Positions 53,847 to 62,165 of a stretch of 64,000 bases of DNA are shown here, piece after piece; the stretch's first letter is position 1; each line of letters starts with the position of its first letter. This stretch comes from Streptomyces sp. NBC_01669 (lineage in GTDB: Bacteria > Actinomycetota > Actinomycetes > Streptomycetales > Streptomycetaceae). The position numbers and the translations under genes were made by a program. Location: the NCBI RefSeq assembly GCF_026339735.1, contig NZ_JAPEQG010000001.1:5580001-5644000 (forward strand). Direction: 5' to 3'. The notes below the pieces were generated by a model. It was not told the origin of the DNA. It did not search any database and was given only the letters and a program-made list of their open reading frames with translations.

Positions 53847-54953
53847 GTGGCAGTCGTCGATATTTCCGAAGAGCTGAAGTCCCTCTCCTCGACCATGGGG
53901 TCGATCGAGGCCGTCCTGGACCTCGAGGCGCTGAGGGCGGACATCGCCGCGCTCGAGGAGCAGGCGGCGGCGCCGTCCCTCTGGGACGACCCGGAGGCGG
54001 CGCAGAAGATCACCAGCAAGCTTTCGCACCTCCAGGCCGAGGTCCGCAAGACCGAGGCACTCCGCGGCCGTATCGACGATCTTGAGGTTCTCTTCGAGCT
54101 CGCCGAGGACGAGGGCGACGCCGACGCCCTCGCCGAGGCCGAGAGGGAGCTGGAGTCCGTCAAGAAGGCGCTCGACGAGATGGAGGTCCGTACCCTCCTC
54201 TCCGGCGAGTACGACTCCCGTGAGGCGCTGGTCAACATTCGTGCCGAGGCCGGTGGCGTCGACGCCGCCGACTTCGCCGAGAAGCTCCAGCGCATGTACA
54301 TCCGCTGGGCCGAGCGGCACGGGTACAAGACCGAGGTCTACGAGACGTCGTACGCGGAAGAGGCCGGCATCAAGTCGACCACCTTCGCCGTCCAGATTCC
54401 GTACGCCTACGGCACGCTCTCCGTCGAGCAGGGCACCCACCGGCTCGTCCGGATCTCGCCCTTCGACAACCAGGGCCGTCGCCAGACGTCCTTCGCGGGC
54501 GTCGAGGTGCTGCCGGTCGTCGAGCAGACCGACCACATCGAGATCGACGAGTCCGAGCTCCGCGTCGACGTGTACCGTTCCTCCGGTCCCGGTGGCCAGG
54601 GCGTCAACACGACCGACTCCGCGGTGCGCCTGACCCACCTGCCGACCGGCATCGTCGTCTCCTGCCAGAACGAGCGTTCGCAGATCCAGAACAAGGCGTC
54701 CGCGATGAACGTCCTCCAGGCCAAGCTCCTTGAGCGCCGCCGCCAGGAGGAGCAGGCCAAGATGGACGCGCTCAAGGGCGACGGCGGCAACTCCTGGGGC
54801 AACCAGATGCGTTCGTACGTCCTGCACCCGTACCAGATGGTCAAGGACCTGCGTACGGAGTTCGAGATCGGCAACCCGGAAGCGGTCTTCAACGGTGAGA
54901 TCGACGGCTTCCTGGAGGCGGGCATCCGCTGGCGGAAGCAGCGCGAGAAGTAA
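53847..54953 (+). CDS. prfB: Peptide chain release factor 2
   Basis: RF2 ends translation at UGA and UAA codons. The 368-residue protein has the codon-recognition tripeptide Ser-Pro-Phe at 204-206, which is diagnostic of RF2. The GGQ motif at 249-251 inside SSGPGGQGVNTTDSAVRLTH triggers peptide release. The reading frame is continuous: the in-frame UGA and programmed frameshift found in E. coli prfB are absent. The GTG at 53847 has no ribosome binding site. TACGCT (53835-53840) lies six bases before it, which fits a leaderless transcript. A strong terminator follows. Confidence 0.96.
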   Translation: MAVVDISEELKSLSSTMGSIEAVLDLEALRADIAALEEQAAAPSLWDDPEAAQKITSKLSHLQAEVRKTEALRGRIDDLEVLFELAEDEGDADALAEAERELESVKKALDEMEVRTLLSGEYDSREALVNIRAEAGGVDAADFAEKLQRMYIRWAERHGYKTEVYETSYAEEAGIKSTTFAVQIPYAYGTLSVEQGTHRLVRISPFDNQGRRQTSFAGVEVLPVVEQTDHIEIDESELRVDVYRSSGPGGQGVNTTDSAVRLTHLPTGIVVSCQNERSQIQNKASAMNVLQAKLLERRRQEEQAKMDALKGDGGNSWGNQMRSYVLHPYQMVKDLRTEFEIGNPEAVFNGEIDGFLEAGIRWRKQREK

Positions 54954-55356
54954 CCACCGAAGCGTACGAACGGCGGTGCCGGGCCCTTCAAGGGGTTCCG
55001 GCACCGCCGTTTTCGGTAGCCGGCCCGGCCGGACCGGCACACGGAATTCCGTCCCGGGAAGGGGAGTTGGGGCTGCGAGTTGCGTGGGCGCCATGGTGAC
55101 TGCGTCACAGTCGTGATTCTGAATGACGATCAACCGGCAGCAAAACGGTGCACATTGCACGGAACGGGCTTGACGTAGTCCTTATCTCTGGACAGGGTGC
55201 TACTGCAGCATGCGTATGTCTGGGACGGGTGTGAACGGGGAGGATGGCTTGGCTACGGCACGACGTGGCCCCGGCCGAGTGTGCGACCCCCGGCAGAGCC
55301 GTGAGCCCGCATATGGCTGCTCCAATGACGAGAACAGCTACTGGGGGTAGCAGCAG
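54954..55356. other. Intergenic region between prfB and the LAETG protein gene
   Basis: This 403-bp gap holds the prfB terminator at its left end and no gene. Its right half should carry the promoter and a leader for the surface protein. TTGACG at 55171-55176 resembles a -35 box, but no well-placed -10 box is visible. Confidence 0.35.
54969..55011 (+). terminator. prfB terminator
   Basis: A perfect 14-bp stem (54969-54982 with 54998-55011) is followed by a short T run, a textbook intrinsic terminator 15 bases after the stop codon. Confidence 0.88.
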
Positions 55357-56313
55357 ATGACCAAGAAGACGCGAGTCCGCGTCGCGCGGATAGCCGCAGG
55401 TGCGGTAATCGCCGCGGGTGCCTCGCTGACCGCTGCCGGCGCGGCGCAGGCCGTCGGCATCGGTGTCAACATCGGCGGTCTCTCCGCCAACGCGCAGGCC
55501 GACGACAGTGGCCTGGGCATCGACGCCGGACTCGGTAGCGAGAACGGCGAGAGCGACGCGGCCAGTGGCGGTGACAACGGAGGCCAGGGCGGTACGACCT
55601 CCGACGGCGGCGCCGACAATGGTGGTGCCGGTGACCAGGGTGGTGCGGGCGACCAGGGTGGTGCGGGCGACCAGGGTGGTGCGGGCGACCAGGGTGGTGC
55701 GGGCGACCAGGGTGGTGCGGGCGACCAGGGTGGTGCGGGCGACCAGGGTGGTGCGGGCGACCAGGGTGGTGCCGGTGACCAGGGTGGTGCGGGCGACCAG
55801 GGTGGTGCGGGCGACCAGGGTGGTGCCGGTGACCAGGGTGGTGCGGGCGACCAGGGTGGTGCCGGTGACCAGGGTGGTGCGGGCGACCAGGGTGGTGCGG
55901 GCGACCAGGGTGGTGCCGGTGACCAGGGTGGTGCGGCCGACAACGGTGGCGGCAACGGCAACGGTGGTGCGGCCGACAACGGTGGCGCGGCCGACAACGG
56001 TGGTGCCAACGGCAACGGTGGCGCGGCCGACAACGGTGGTGCCAACGGCAACGGTGGCTCCGGCGGCGACGACTCCACCGGTGGCGACGTCGGCACCTGC
56101 ACCGTCGACCTCGACGGCACCGTGTGCGCGGACAACACCGACACCGACTCGGTCGGCAACCAGCCGGTCGAGCAGGGCAAGGGCAAGGACGAGCTCGCCG
56201 AGACCGGTGCGGCCGAGACCACGTTCCTGCTGGTCGGCGCCGCGACGATGATCGCCGGTGGCATCGGCTTCCGGATTCTGCCGCGTCTGGTGAACGGTCG
56301 TACGGTCGCCTAA
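55357..56313 (+). CDS. Sortase-anchored (LAETG) surface protein with tandem GDQGGA repeats
   Basis: The 318-residue protein has an N-terminal signal peptide (RVRVARIAAGAVIAAGASLTAAGAAQA, cleavage near residue 32), then an acidic Gly-rich part. Seventeen tandem copies of the hexapeptide GDQGGA follow (about residues 93-194), then a variable DNGG/NGNGG region. A small domain with two cysteines (GTCTVDLDGTVCADN) precedes the sorting signal LAETG, a membrane helix and the tail RTVA. LAxTG is the signal reported for class E sortases of Streptomyces, so the protein should be linked to the peptidoglycan. GGGGGT lies eight bases before the ATG. Its binding role is unknown; the repeats suggest a flexible stalk. 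Confidence 0.9.
   Translation: MTKKTRVRVARIAAGAVIAAGASLTAAGAAQAVGIGVNIGGLSANAQADDSGLGIDAGLGSENGESDAASGGDNGGQGGTTSDGGADNGGAGDQGGAGDQGGAGDQGGAGDQGGAGDQGGAGDQGGAGDQGGAGDQGGAGDQGGAGDQGGAGDQGGAGDQGGAGDQGGAGDQGGAGDQGGAGDQGGAGDQGGAADNGGGNGNGGAADNGGAADNGGANGNGGAADNGGANGNGGSGGDDSTGGDVGTCTVDLDGTVCADNTDTDSVGNQPVEQGKGKDELAETGAAETTFLLVGAATMIAGGIGFRILPRLVNGRTVA
55631..55936 (+). repeat. Seventeen tandem 18-bp repeats inside the LAETG protein gene
   Basis: The unit GACCAGGGTGGTGCGGGC encodes GDQGGA. Two versions of the GA codon pair occur: GCGGGC (twelve copies) and GCCGGT (copies 1, 9, 12, 14 and 17). The spaced pattern of the rarer version points to duplications of two- and three-unit blocks. Confidence 0.93.
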
Positions 56314-56346
56314 GGCCTGTGGCCGCCAGGTACACCTACGTACACA

Positions 56347-56379
56347 GAAGGGCCCGGGACATAACGTCCCGGGCCCTTC
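56347..56379. terminator. Bidirectional terminator between LAETG protein and zinc-ribbon genes
   Basis: A perfect 14-bp stem (56347-56360 with 56366-56379) with loop ATAAC lies between two convergent genes. Confidence 0.88.
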
Positions 56380-56419
56380 CGCGTATTCTCACTCCCGCCG
56401 TACGGGCGGCTACGGACAG

Positions 56420-56623
56420 CTACACGGTCTGGTGCGCCAGCAGCGCCAGCGCGCCCACCAGCACCACCAGCAGGGCGACCAGCATCGCCGGGCTCAGCCC
56501 CGCGAACGGTCCCTGGCCCTGATCCTGCTGCTGCAGCCGTGCGCGGCTGGCCCGGCATACGGGGCATCGGCCCTCGTTGACAGGCGCCGCGCAGTTTGCG
56601 CACACCAGTCGGTCATAGGTCAT
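56420..56623 (-). CDS. Small zinc-ribbon membrane protein
   Basis: This short gene encodes 67 residues. An N-terminal zinc-ribbon-like part has two CxxC pairs (CANC and CPVC, within residues 8-23). A Gln-rich linker follows, then one membrane helix (about residues 46-64, PAMLVALLVVLVGALALLA). The ATG at 56623 has an excellent ribosome binding site (GGAGGAGGAAAGCGC before ATG), which supports it as a real gene. The cysteine part would face the cytosol. Function is not known. It is divergent from ftsE and may share a promoter region with it. Confidence 0.82.
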   Translation of the reverse strand: MTYDRLVCANCAAPVNEGRCPVCRASRARLQQQDQGQGPFAGLSPAMLVALLVVLVGALALLAHQTV

Positions 56624-56892
56624 GCGCTTTCCTCCTCCCGCGCGGCGGAGCCGCATACGCCTTCTCTCCGCACAACGCTCATGGAAACGCATCCGTTCCC
56701 CCTCCACTGTGCCAGGTCGCGCGGAATTCGGCGCGGCCCGCCGGAGAACACCCGGTCCGTTCCGGTTCCGGTTGCGCCTCCACCCGGTTCCGTTCCGCCA
56801 TAAATCGCCCATCACGGGACGCGCGCCTGCACGGCTGAGCCCGGTTCGCGTATGGTCACGCACACCTACTCCCGGCCGACCGTGGTGCATCC

Positions 56893-57582
56893 GTGATCCG
56901 ATTCGACAACGTCTCCAAGACCTACCCGAAGCAGAGCCGTCCCGCTCTACGGGATGTGTCTCTCGATATCGAGAAAGGGGAGTTCGTCTTCCTGGTGGGC
57001 TCCTCCGGCTCCGGCAAGTCCACCTTCATGCGACTCATCCTCCGCGAGGAGCGCGCCAGTCAGGGCATGGTCCACGTCCTCGGCAAGGACCTCGCGCGCA
57101 TGTCCAACTGGAAGGTGCCGCACATGCGCCGCCAGCTGGGCACCGTCTTCCAGGACTTCCGTCTGCTCCCCAACAAGACCGTTGCGGAGAACGTGGCGTT
57201 CGCCCAGGAAGTCATCGGCAAGCCGCGCGGCGAGATCCGCAAAGCGGTTCCGCAGGTCCTCGACCTCGTCGGGCTCGGCGGCAAGGAGGACCGGATGCCC
57301 GGTGAGCTCTCCGGTGGTGAGCAGCAGCGCGTGGCGATCGCGCGGGCGTTCGTGAACCGTCCCATGCTGCTGATCGCGGACGAGCCGACCGGCAACCTCG
57401 ACCCGCAGACCTCCGTGGGCATCATGAAGCTCCTGGACCGGATCAACCGGACCGGGACCACCGTCATCATGGCGACCCACGACCAGAACATCGTCGACCA
57501 GATGCGCAAGCGCGTCATCGAGCTGGAGCAGGGCCGTCTCGTACGTGACCAGGCCCGCGGCGTCTACGGCTATCAGCACTGA
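56893..57582 (+). CDS. ftsE: FtsE, ATP-binding subunit of the FtsEX complex
   Basis: FtsEX transmits ATP-driven shape changes across the membrane to activate cell-wall hydrolases (RipC-like NlpC/P60 enzymes in actinobacteria) during division. The 229-residue protein has Walker A GSSGSGKST (36-44), a Q-loop in VFQDFRLLPNKT, the signature LSGGEQQRVAIARA, Walker B LLIADEPTGNLD and a switch His in MATHD. It starts with GTG at 56893 with GTGGTG before it as a poor ribosome binding site; TATGGT near 56850 is a possible -10 box. ftsX follows after 51 bases with its own AAAGGA site. Confidence 0.97.
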   Translation: MIRFDNVSKTYPKQSRPALRDVSLDIEKGEFVFLVGSSGSGKSTFMRLILREERASQGMVHVLGKDLARMSNWKVPHMRRQLGTVFQDFRLLPNKTVAENVAFAQEVIGKPRGEIRKAVPQVLDLVGLGGKEDRMPGELSGGEQQRVAIARAFVNRPMLLIADEPTGNLDPQTSVGIMKLLDRINRTGTTVIMATHDQNIVDQMRKRVIELEQGRLVRDQARGVYGYQH

Positions 57583-57633
57583 GCGGTACCGGCCGTGCCG
57601 GAACCGCTGAGCATCGAGTACTGAAAGGACGCC

Positions 57634-58551
57634 ATGCGCGCCCAGTTCGTCCTGTCGGAGATCGGCGTCGGTCTCCGCCGCAACCTCACGATGACCTTCG
57701 CCGTCGTCGTCTCCGTCGCCCTCTCGCTCGCCCTGTTCGGCGGCGCGCTGCTGATGCGCGAACAGGTCAGCACGATGAAGGACTACTGGTACGACAAGGT
57801 CAATGTCTCGATCTTCCTCTGCAGCAAGAGCGACGCGGAGTCGGTGCCGAAGTGCGCCAAGGGCGCCGTCACCGCACAGCAGAAGAAGGACATCGAGGGC
57901 GACCTCAAGAAGATGGAGGCCGTCCAGACGGTCACCTACGAGTCGGCCGACCAGGCGTACAAGCACTACCAGGACCAGTTCGGCGATTCGCCGATGGCCG
58001 GCAACATCACGCCGGACCAGATGCAGGAGTCGTTCCGGGTCAAGCTCCACGACCCGAAGAAGTACAAGGTCGTCGCCACCGCCTTCGCCGGACGTGACGG
58101 GGTGCAGTCCGTCCAGGACCAGAGAGGGATCCTGGACAACCTCTTCGGCCTGATGAACGGCATGAATGTGGCCGCGCTCTTCGTGATGGCGCTGATGCTG
58201 GTCATTGCGCTGATGCTGATCGTGAACACCGTCCGGGTCTCGGCGTTCAGCCGGCGCCGCGAGACGGGCATCATGCGGCTCGTCGGCGCCTCCGGCTTCT
58301 ACATCCAGATGCCGTTCATCATGGAGGCCGCGTTCGCCGGTCTCATCGGTGGTCTGCTCGCCTGCGTCATGCTGCTGGCCGGGCGTTACTTCCTGATCGA
58401 CGGCGGACTGGCGCTCCAGTCGAAGCTCAACCTGATCGACTTCATCGGCTGGGACGCGGTCTTCACCAAGCTGCCCCTGGTCCTCGCGATCGGTCTGCTG
58501 ATGCCGGCCGTTGCCGCGCTCTTCGCGCTCCGCAAGTACCTCAAGGTGTGA
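57634..58551 (+). CDS. ftsX: FtsX, membrane subunit of the FtsEX complex
   Basis: The 305-residue protein has a first membrane helix (about residues 20-42) and a large extracytoplasmic domain with two cysteines (FLCSKSDAESVPKCAKG). Three more helices follow around residues 178-200, 222-250 and 275-298 (topology as in FtsX/MacB type permeases). The outer domain should contact a peptidoglycan hydrolase. The two cysteines may form a disulfide, as in mycobacterial FtsX. AAAGGA lies a suitable distance before the ATG. It is in an operon with ftsE. Confidence 0.96.
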   Translation: MRAQFVLSEIGVGLRRNLTMTFAVVVSVALSLALFGGALLMREQVSTMKDYWYDKVNVSIFLCSKSDAESVPKCAKGAVTAQQKKDIEGDLKKMEAVQTVTYESADQAYKHYQDQFGDSPMAGNITPDQMQESFRVKLHDPKKYKVVATAFAGRDGVQSVQDQRGILDNLFGLMNGMNVAALFVMALMLVIALMLIVNTVRVSAFSRRRETGIMRLVGASGFYIQMPFIMEAAFAGLIGGLLACVMLLAGRYFLIDGGLALQSKLNLIDFIGWDAVFTKLPLVLAIGLLMPAVAALFALRKYLKV

Positions 58552-58619
58552 CATGCGCCCCGTGGGGCGTGCGGTCAACCGGCCGTGCGCCCTCGGGGCG
58601 TTGTCCTAGACTCGTCGCC

Positions 58620-59828
58620 ATGTCGGGCCCTACGCATCGTCTCCGGCCCCGCGGCTTCGGCCGCGGGGCGGCCCTGACATTGGTCTTCGCGAGCGTCCTC
58701 GCCACGGCGGCGGCCACCGGGTCGCTGCCGCAGGGTGACGAGAGGGCTGCGGCGATAAAGGCCCGTTCCGTCGCCTCCACCGTCGACCGCGACGAGATCG
58801 CCGCCGCGGCGGCCGAGGCGGTGGCCGACGGCAAGTCGAGCACGGAGGCGGCCGAGGAGGTCGTCAGTCGCAGCGGGGACCGCTGGGGCGCGGTGTACGA
58901 CGAGCGGGAGTACGAGGAGTTCGAGCAGGCCCTCGACGGCTCCTACACGGGCGTCGGCCTGGCCGCGAAGCGCTCCGCCGACGGACTGGTCGCGGTGGCC
59001 CGGGTCCAGTCCGGCGGCCCCGCCGACCTGGCCGGCATCGAGCCCGGCGATCTGCTCCGTACGCTCGACGGCCGCCGGATCGACCGGCGCCCCGTCTCCG
59101 AGGTGGTCGCCCTGCTGCGCGGGGACCGTACGACCGCTGCCGTGGGCACCACCGTCGTGCTGACGGTCCAGCGCGGCGTCACCGGCCCGGCCAGGACGCT
59201 GACGCTGACCCGGGCCCGGCTCACCACCGAGGCCGTCACGGTCCGCAGGATCGGGGCGAAGCGGCTCGGATCGGACCGTTCCGATTCCCCCGGAGCTGTA
59301 CTGATCAAGGTCGACTCCTTCACCAAGGGCTCGGGGGCCAGGATCCGCGACGCGGTCCGGGACGCACCGGCGGGCGCCGGGGTGCTGCTCGATCTCCGGG
59401 GCAACTCCGGAGGGCTGGTCACCGAGGCGGCGGTCGCCGCCTCCGGATTCCTCGACGGCGGACTGGTCGCCACGTATGACGTGCACGGCGCGCAGCGCGC
59501 CCTCTATGCCACGCGGGGCGGTGACACGGTCCGCCCGGTCGTCGTCCTCGTCGACGGCGGCACCATGAGTGCGGCCGAGCTGCTGACCGGAGCCCTCCAG
59601 GACCGGGGCCGCGCCGTCACCGTCGGCTCGCGCACCTTCGGCAAGGGGTCCGTGCAGATGCCCAGCAAGCTCCCGGGCGGCTCGGTGGCCGAGCTGACCG
59701 TCGGCCACTACCGCACGCCGGCGGGCCGCAGCGTCGACGGCCGCGGCATCACCCCGGACCTTGTGGTCTCCTCCCGGGCCCTCCAGAGGGCCGAGACAGT
59801 ATTGAGTGGCCTCGGGGGTGGGTCGTAG
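58620..59828 (+). CDS. S41-family C-terminal processing protease with PDZ domain
   Basis: The 402-residue protein has a signal or anchor helix near the N-terminus (about residues 16-37, ALTLVFASVLATAAATG). A helical region is followed by a PDZ domain (about 118-190, GVGLAAKRSADGLVAV, GIEPGDLLRTLDG). The S41 protease core has the catalytic Ser317 in GGTMSAAELL and Lys342 in TFGKGSVQ. It should cleave exported proteins outside the membrane. The ATG at 58620 is chosen because TAGACT (58607-58612) lies seven bases before it, a leaderless pattern. It follows ftsX, and the smpB gene follows 18 bases later. Confidence 0.94.
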   Translation: MSGPTHRLRPRGFGRGAALTLVFASVLATAAATGSLPQGDERAAAIKARSVASTVDRDEIAAAAAEAVADGKSSTEAAEEVVSRSGDRWGAVYDEREYEEFEQALDGSYTGVGLAAKRSADGLVAVARVQSGGPADLAGIEPGDLLRTLDGRRIDRRPVSEVVALLRGDRTTAAVGTTVVLTVQRGVTGPARTLTLTRARLTTEAVTVRRIGAKRLGSDRSDSPGAVLIKVDSFTKGSGARIRDAVRDAPAGAGVLLDLRGNSGGLVTEAAVAASGFLDGGLVATYDVHGAQRALYATRGGDTVRPVVVLVDGGTMSAAELLTGALQDRGRAVTVGSRTFGKGSVQMPSKLPGGSVAELTVGHYRTPAGRSVDGRGITPDLVVSSRALQRAETVLSGLGGGS

Positions 59829-59846
59829 TGCGAAAATGGTCGCACT
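59827..59846 (+). promoter_or_regulatory. Perfect inverted repeat directly before the smpB start codon
   Basis: AGTGCGA (59827-59833) pairs with TCGCACT (59840-59846). The first arm starts in the stop codon of the protease gene and the second ends at the base before the smpB ATG. There is no separate ribosome binding site, so the hairpin or a protein bound here could control smpB translation or transcription. Confidence 0.55.
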
Positions 59847-60335
59847 ATGGCTAAGGAAAAGGACACAGGGCGCAAGCTCATCGCGCAGAACAAGAAGGCG
59901 CGGCACGACTACCACATCCTCGACACCTACGAGTGCGGCCTCGTACTGATGGGCACCGAGGTCAAGTCGCTGCGGCTGGGCCGGGCCTCGCTGGTGGACG
60001 GCTTCGTCCAGATCGACGGGAACGAGGCGTGGCTGCACAACGTGCACGTCCCCGAGTACGTGCAGGGGACCTGGACCAACCACTCCGCCAAGCGCAAGCG
60101 CAAGCTGCTGATGCACCGGGCCGAGATCGACAAGCTGGAGTCGAAGTCGCAGGAGACGGGGCACACGATCGTGCCGCTCGCGCTGTACTTCAAGGACGGC
60201 CGGGTCAAGGTCGAGATCGCGCTCGCCAAGGGCAAGAAGGAGTTCGACAAGCGGCAGACGCTGCGCGAGAAGCAGGACCTGCGCGAGACGAACCGCGCGA
60301 TCTCGGCGGCCCGACGGCGGCAGCGGAGCGCCTGA
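59847..60335 (+). CDS. smpB: SmpB, tmRNA-binding protein of trans-translation
   Basis: SmpB binds tmRNA and lets it enter ribosomes stalled without a stop codon. The 162-residue protein has the conserved NKKARHDYHILDTYECGLVLMGTEVKSLR beta-barrel segment, the tmRNA-binding GRASLVDGFV region, and a basic C-terminal tail (KKEFDKRQTLREKQDLRETNRAI). It is followed after 95 bases by its RNA partner ssrA. The start lacks a ribosome binding site and is preceded by a tight inverted repeat. Confidence 0.97.
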   Translation: MAKEKDTGRKLIAQNKKARHDYHILDTYECGLVLMGTEVKSLRLGRASLVDGFVQIDGNEAWLHNVHVPEYVQGTWTNHSAKRKRKLLMHRAEIDKLESKSQETGHTIVPLALYFKDGRVKVEIALAKGKKEFDKRQTLREKQDLRETNRAISAARRRQRSA

Positions 60336-60381
60336 GCGCGCTCATGCAGGAATAGGCTGGCACCGTCGCCCGTCGGTCACG

Positions 60382-60411
60382 TACGATGGGACTGCACCGC
60401 ACAGCCGGTGC
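60382..60411 (+). promoter_or_regulatory. Probable ssrA promoter -10 box and leader hairpin
   Basis: TACGAT at 60382-60387 fits a -10 box; transcription would start near 60394. The first 18 bases of the transcript (60394-60411) form a perfect 6-bp hairpin, in the part trimmed off the mature tmRNA. Confidence 0.5.
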
Positions 60412-60430
60412 GCCTTTGAAAAATCAACAT

Positions 60431-60816
60431 GGGGATGATCGGTTTCGACAGCGGATGTCGAAGCAGGGGAAGCGAGCCGAGGAAGCGGCAATGATCTCGT
60501 AAACCATATGTCGCAACCAATAATCGCCAATTCCAAGAGCGATTCCCAGTCCTTCGCCCTCGCTGCCTAATAAGCAGTGAGTGAGGGACCCTTAATGGGT
60601 GTCAGCCCGGGAGTGTTCCCGACCCGGACCCTGGCATAATCTAGGGGACTAAACCGCTGATCCCGGTCACGGGGTTCGGTGGGAAATCAAACAGTGACTG
60701 GGCCCGTCGGAGACTTGTTCGCGAGATCTCCGGGGCCGAGAAAATCGCAGCGAACTGCGCTCGGAGAAGCCCTGGTTCTGCACCGTTGGACGCGGGTTCG
60801 ATTCCCGCCATCTCCA
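60431..60816 (+). ncRNA. ssrA: Transfer-messenger RNA (tmRNA)
   Basis: The 386-base RNA starts GGGGATGATCGG and ends in a tRNA-like T arm (GGGTTCGATTCCC) and acceptor CATCTCC, which pairs with the 5' GGGGATG. The CCA end is not encoded in full, since the DNA reads ACA. The tag frame begins with the resume codon GCC at 60526 and encodes ANSKSDSQSFALAA, ending with two stop codons TAA TAA (60568-60573). The terminal ALAA marks tagged proteins for proteolysis. It works with SmpB encoded just upstream. Confidence 0.96.
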
Positions 60817-60829
60817 CAATTCCCATGTG

Positions 60830-60869
60830 AACGAGGACCCCGTTGCCCACCGGCAGCGGGGTCCTCGTT
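60830..60869. terminator. Terminator between ssrA and the MFS gene
   Basis: A perfect 13-bp stem (60830-60842 with 60857-60869) follows the tmRNA by 14 bases and lies between convergent transcripts. Confidence 0.85.
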
Positions 60870-60905
60870 CTGTGTGCGGGTGCGGCGTCCTCGCGCCGGC
60901 GCGGG

Positions 60906-62165
60906 TTACGCGCCGTTGCCGCGCACACGGATCCCGGCCGCCGCCATCGCGAGCGCCAGCCCCGCCGCGCACCCCGGCACCACGTACGCCGTGATCGTCC
61001 CGGCGTGCTCCACCATCCAGCCGCCGGTCGCCGAACCGGCCGCTATTCCGCCCAGCAGCGCGGTGACGGAGAGCGTCATGCCCTCGTTCAACTGACCCTC
61101 GGGGGTCAGCCGTTGCACCAGCGTCATCCCGGTGACCATCGTCGGCGCCGTCGCAGCGCCGGCCAGCAGCAGACTGCCGGCCAGCGCGAGCAGCGAAGGG
61201 GTCGACGAGGCGGCGAGCAGCGGCAGGGACATCAGCGCCGCCATCCCCGCCAGGCACCACAGGAGCCGTCGCCGGATGTCCACGGCCGGGCGCAGCGACC
61301 CGTACAGCAGTCCCGCCACGCACGAGCCGCCCGCCTGGAGCGCCACGATCGCGCCCCCGGCATGCGCGATCGTGACGACCTCCATGGCGCCGAAGACCGC
61401 GCCGGTGGCGAGGAAGACGGCGAGCAGTGCGGGCATGCCCCGGGTGCGCAGCGGGGAGCCCGCCCGGGTGCCGGGCGCCACCGGGGGTTCGGTGGCGCGC
61501 TGAGCGGCGAAGATCAGCACGCCCGTCATCAGCAGCACCGCACCGATGAGCGTTCCGGCCTCCGGGAAGAGCGCTGCGCACAGGAACGCGGCGAGGGCGG
61601 GGCCGAGCATGAAGCACAGCTCGTCCGCGGCCTGTTCGAAGGAGTTCGCGGTGTGCAGGGCGGCCGGGTCGCCGCGGTGCAGATGGGCCCACCGGGCACG
61701 GGACATGCCGCCGGTGTTGGGGGTGGTGGCGGTCGCGGCGTAGGCGGCGAAGAGCGTCCAGTCCGGGGCGTCGTAGTGCACACAGAGCAACAGCGCCAGC
61801 GAGCCGAGTACGGCGATCGCGGTGGCGGGCACGGCGATCCGGGCCTGGCCGTACCGGTCGACGAGCCGGGCCGTCCAGGGCGCGACCACGGCGGTCGCGG
61901 CGAGCCCGGTCGCGGTGACCGCCCCGGCCAGGGCGTACGAGCCGCGCGACCCGGCGATCATGATGACCGCGCTGACGCTGAACATGCCCATCGGCAGCCG
62001 GGCGATCAGATTGCCCGCCGTGAAGGCGCGGGCGCCCGGGGTGGCGAGCAGCCGGCGGTACGGGTTGGTGGAGGTGCGGCGGGCGGGAGCGCCGGTCCGC
62101 GGGGCGATCACCAGCATGTCTCCGGAGACGGCATGCAGGGGCGTGGTGGGAGTGTCGTACGGCAT
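60906..62165 (-). CDS. MFS transporter
   Basis: The 419-residue protein has about twelve hydrophobic segments. An early basic and proline-containing region is followed by LPMGMFSVSAVIMIAGSRGSYALAGAV and the loop ARLVDRYGQARI, which is like the MFS motif A between helices 2 and 3. A central loop (TEPPVAPGTRAGSPLRTRG) separates the two halves. It is probably a drug or metabolite exporter; the substrate is unknown. It is divergent from a LysR-family gene across 84 bases, a layout in which the regulator commonly controls the transporter. Confidence 0.92.
   Translation of the reverse strand: MPYDTPTTPLHAVSGDMLVIAPRTGAPARRTSTNPYRRLLATPGARAFTAGNLIARLPMGMFSVSAVIMIAGSRGSYALAGAVTATGLAATAVVAPWTARLVDRYGQARIAVPATAIAVLGSLALLLCVHYDAPDWTLFAAYAATATTPNTGGMSRARWAHLHRGDPAALHTANSFEQAADELCFMLGPALAAFLCAALFPEAGTLIGAVLLMTGVLIFAAQRATEPPVAPGTRAGSPLRTRGMPALLAVFLATGAVFGAMEVVTIAHAGGAIVALQAGGSCVAGLLYGSLRPAVDIRRRLLWCLAGMAALMSLPLLAASSTPSLLALAGSLLLAGAATAPTMVTGMTLVQRLTPEGQLNEGMTLSVTALLGGIAAGSATGGWMVEHAGTITAYVVPGCAAGLALAMAAAGIRVRGNGA

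Noticed and set aside
55631..55936. Possible CRISPR array
   Set aside because: The repeats are directly adjacent 18-bp units without spacers and lie in frame inside a gene.
55338..56264. A Pro/Ser-rich open frame opposite the LAETG gene, with PAPPWS repeats
   Set aside because: It is only the complement of the 18-bp repeats. The plus strand has a signal peptide, sorting signal and ribosome binding site.
60780..60816. A tRNA gene near the end of ssrA
   Set aside because: The T arm and acceptor belong to the tRNA-like domain of the tmRNA; no anticodon stem is present.
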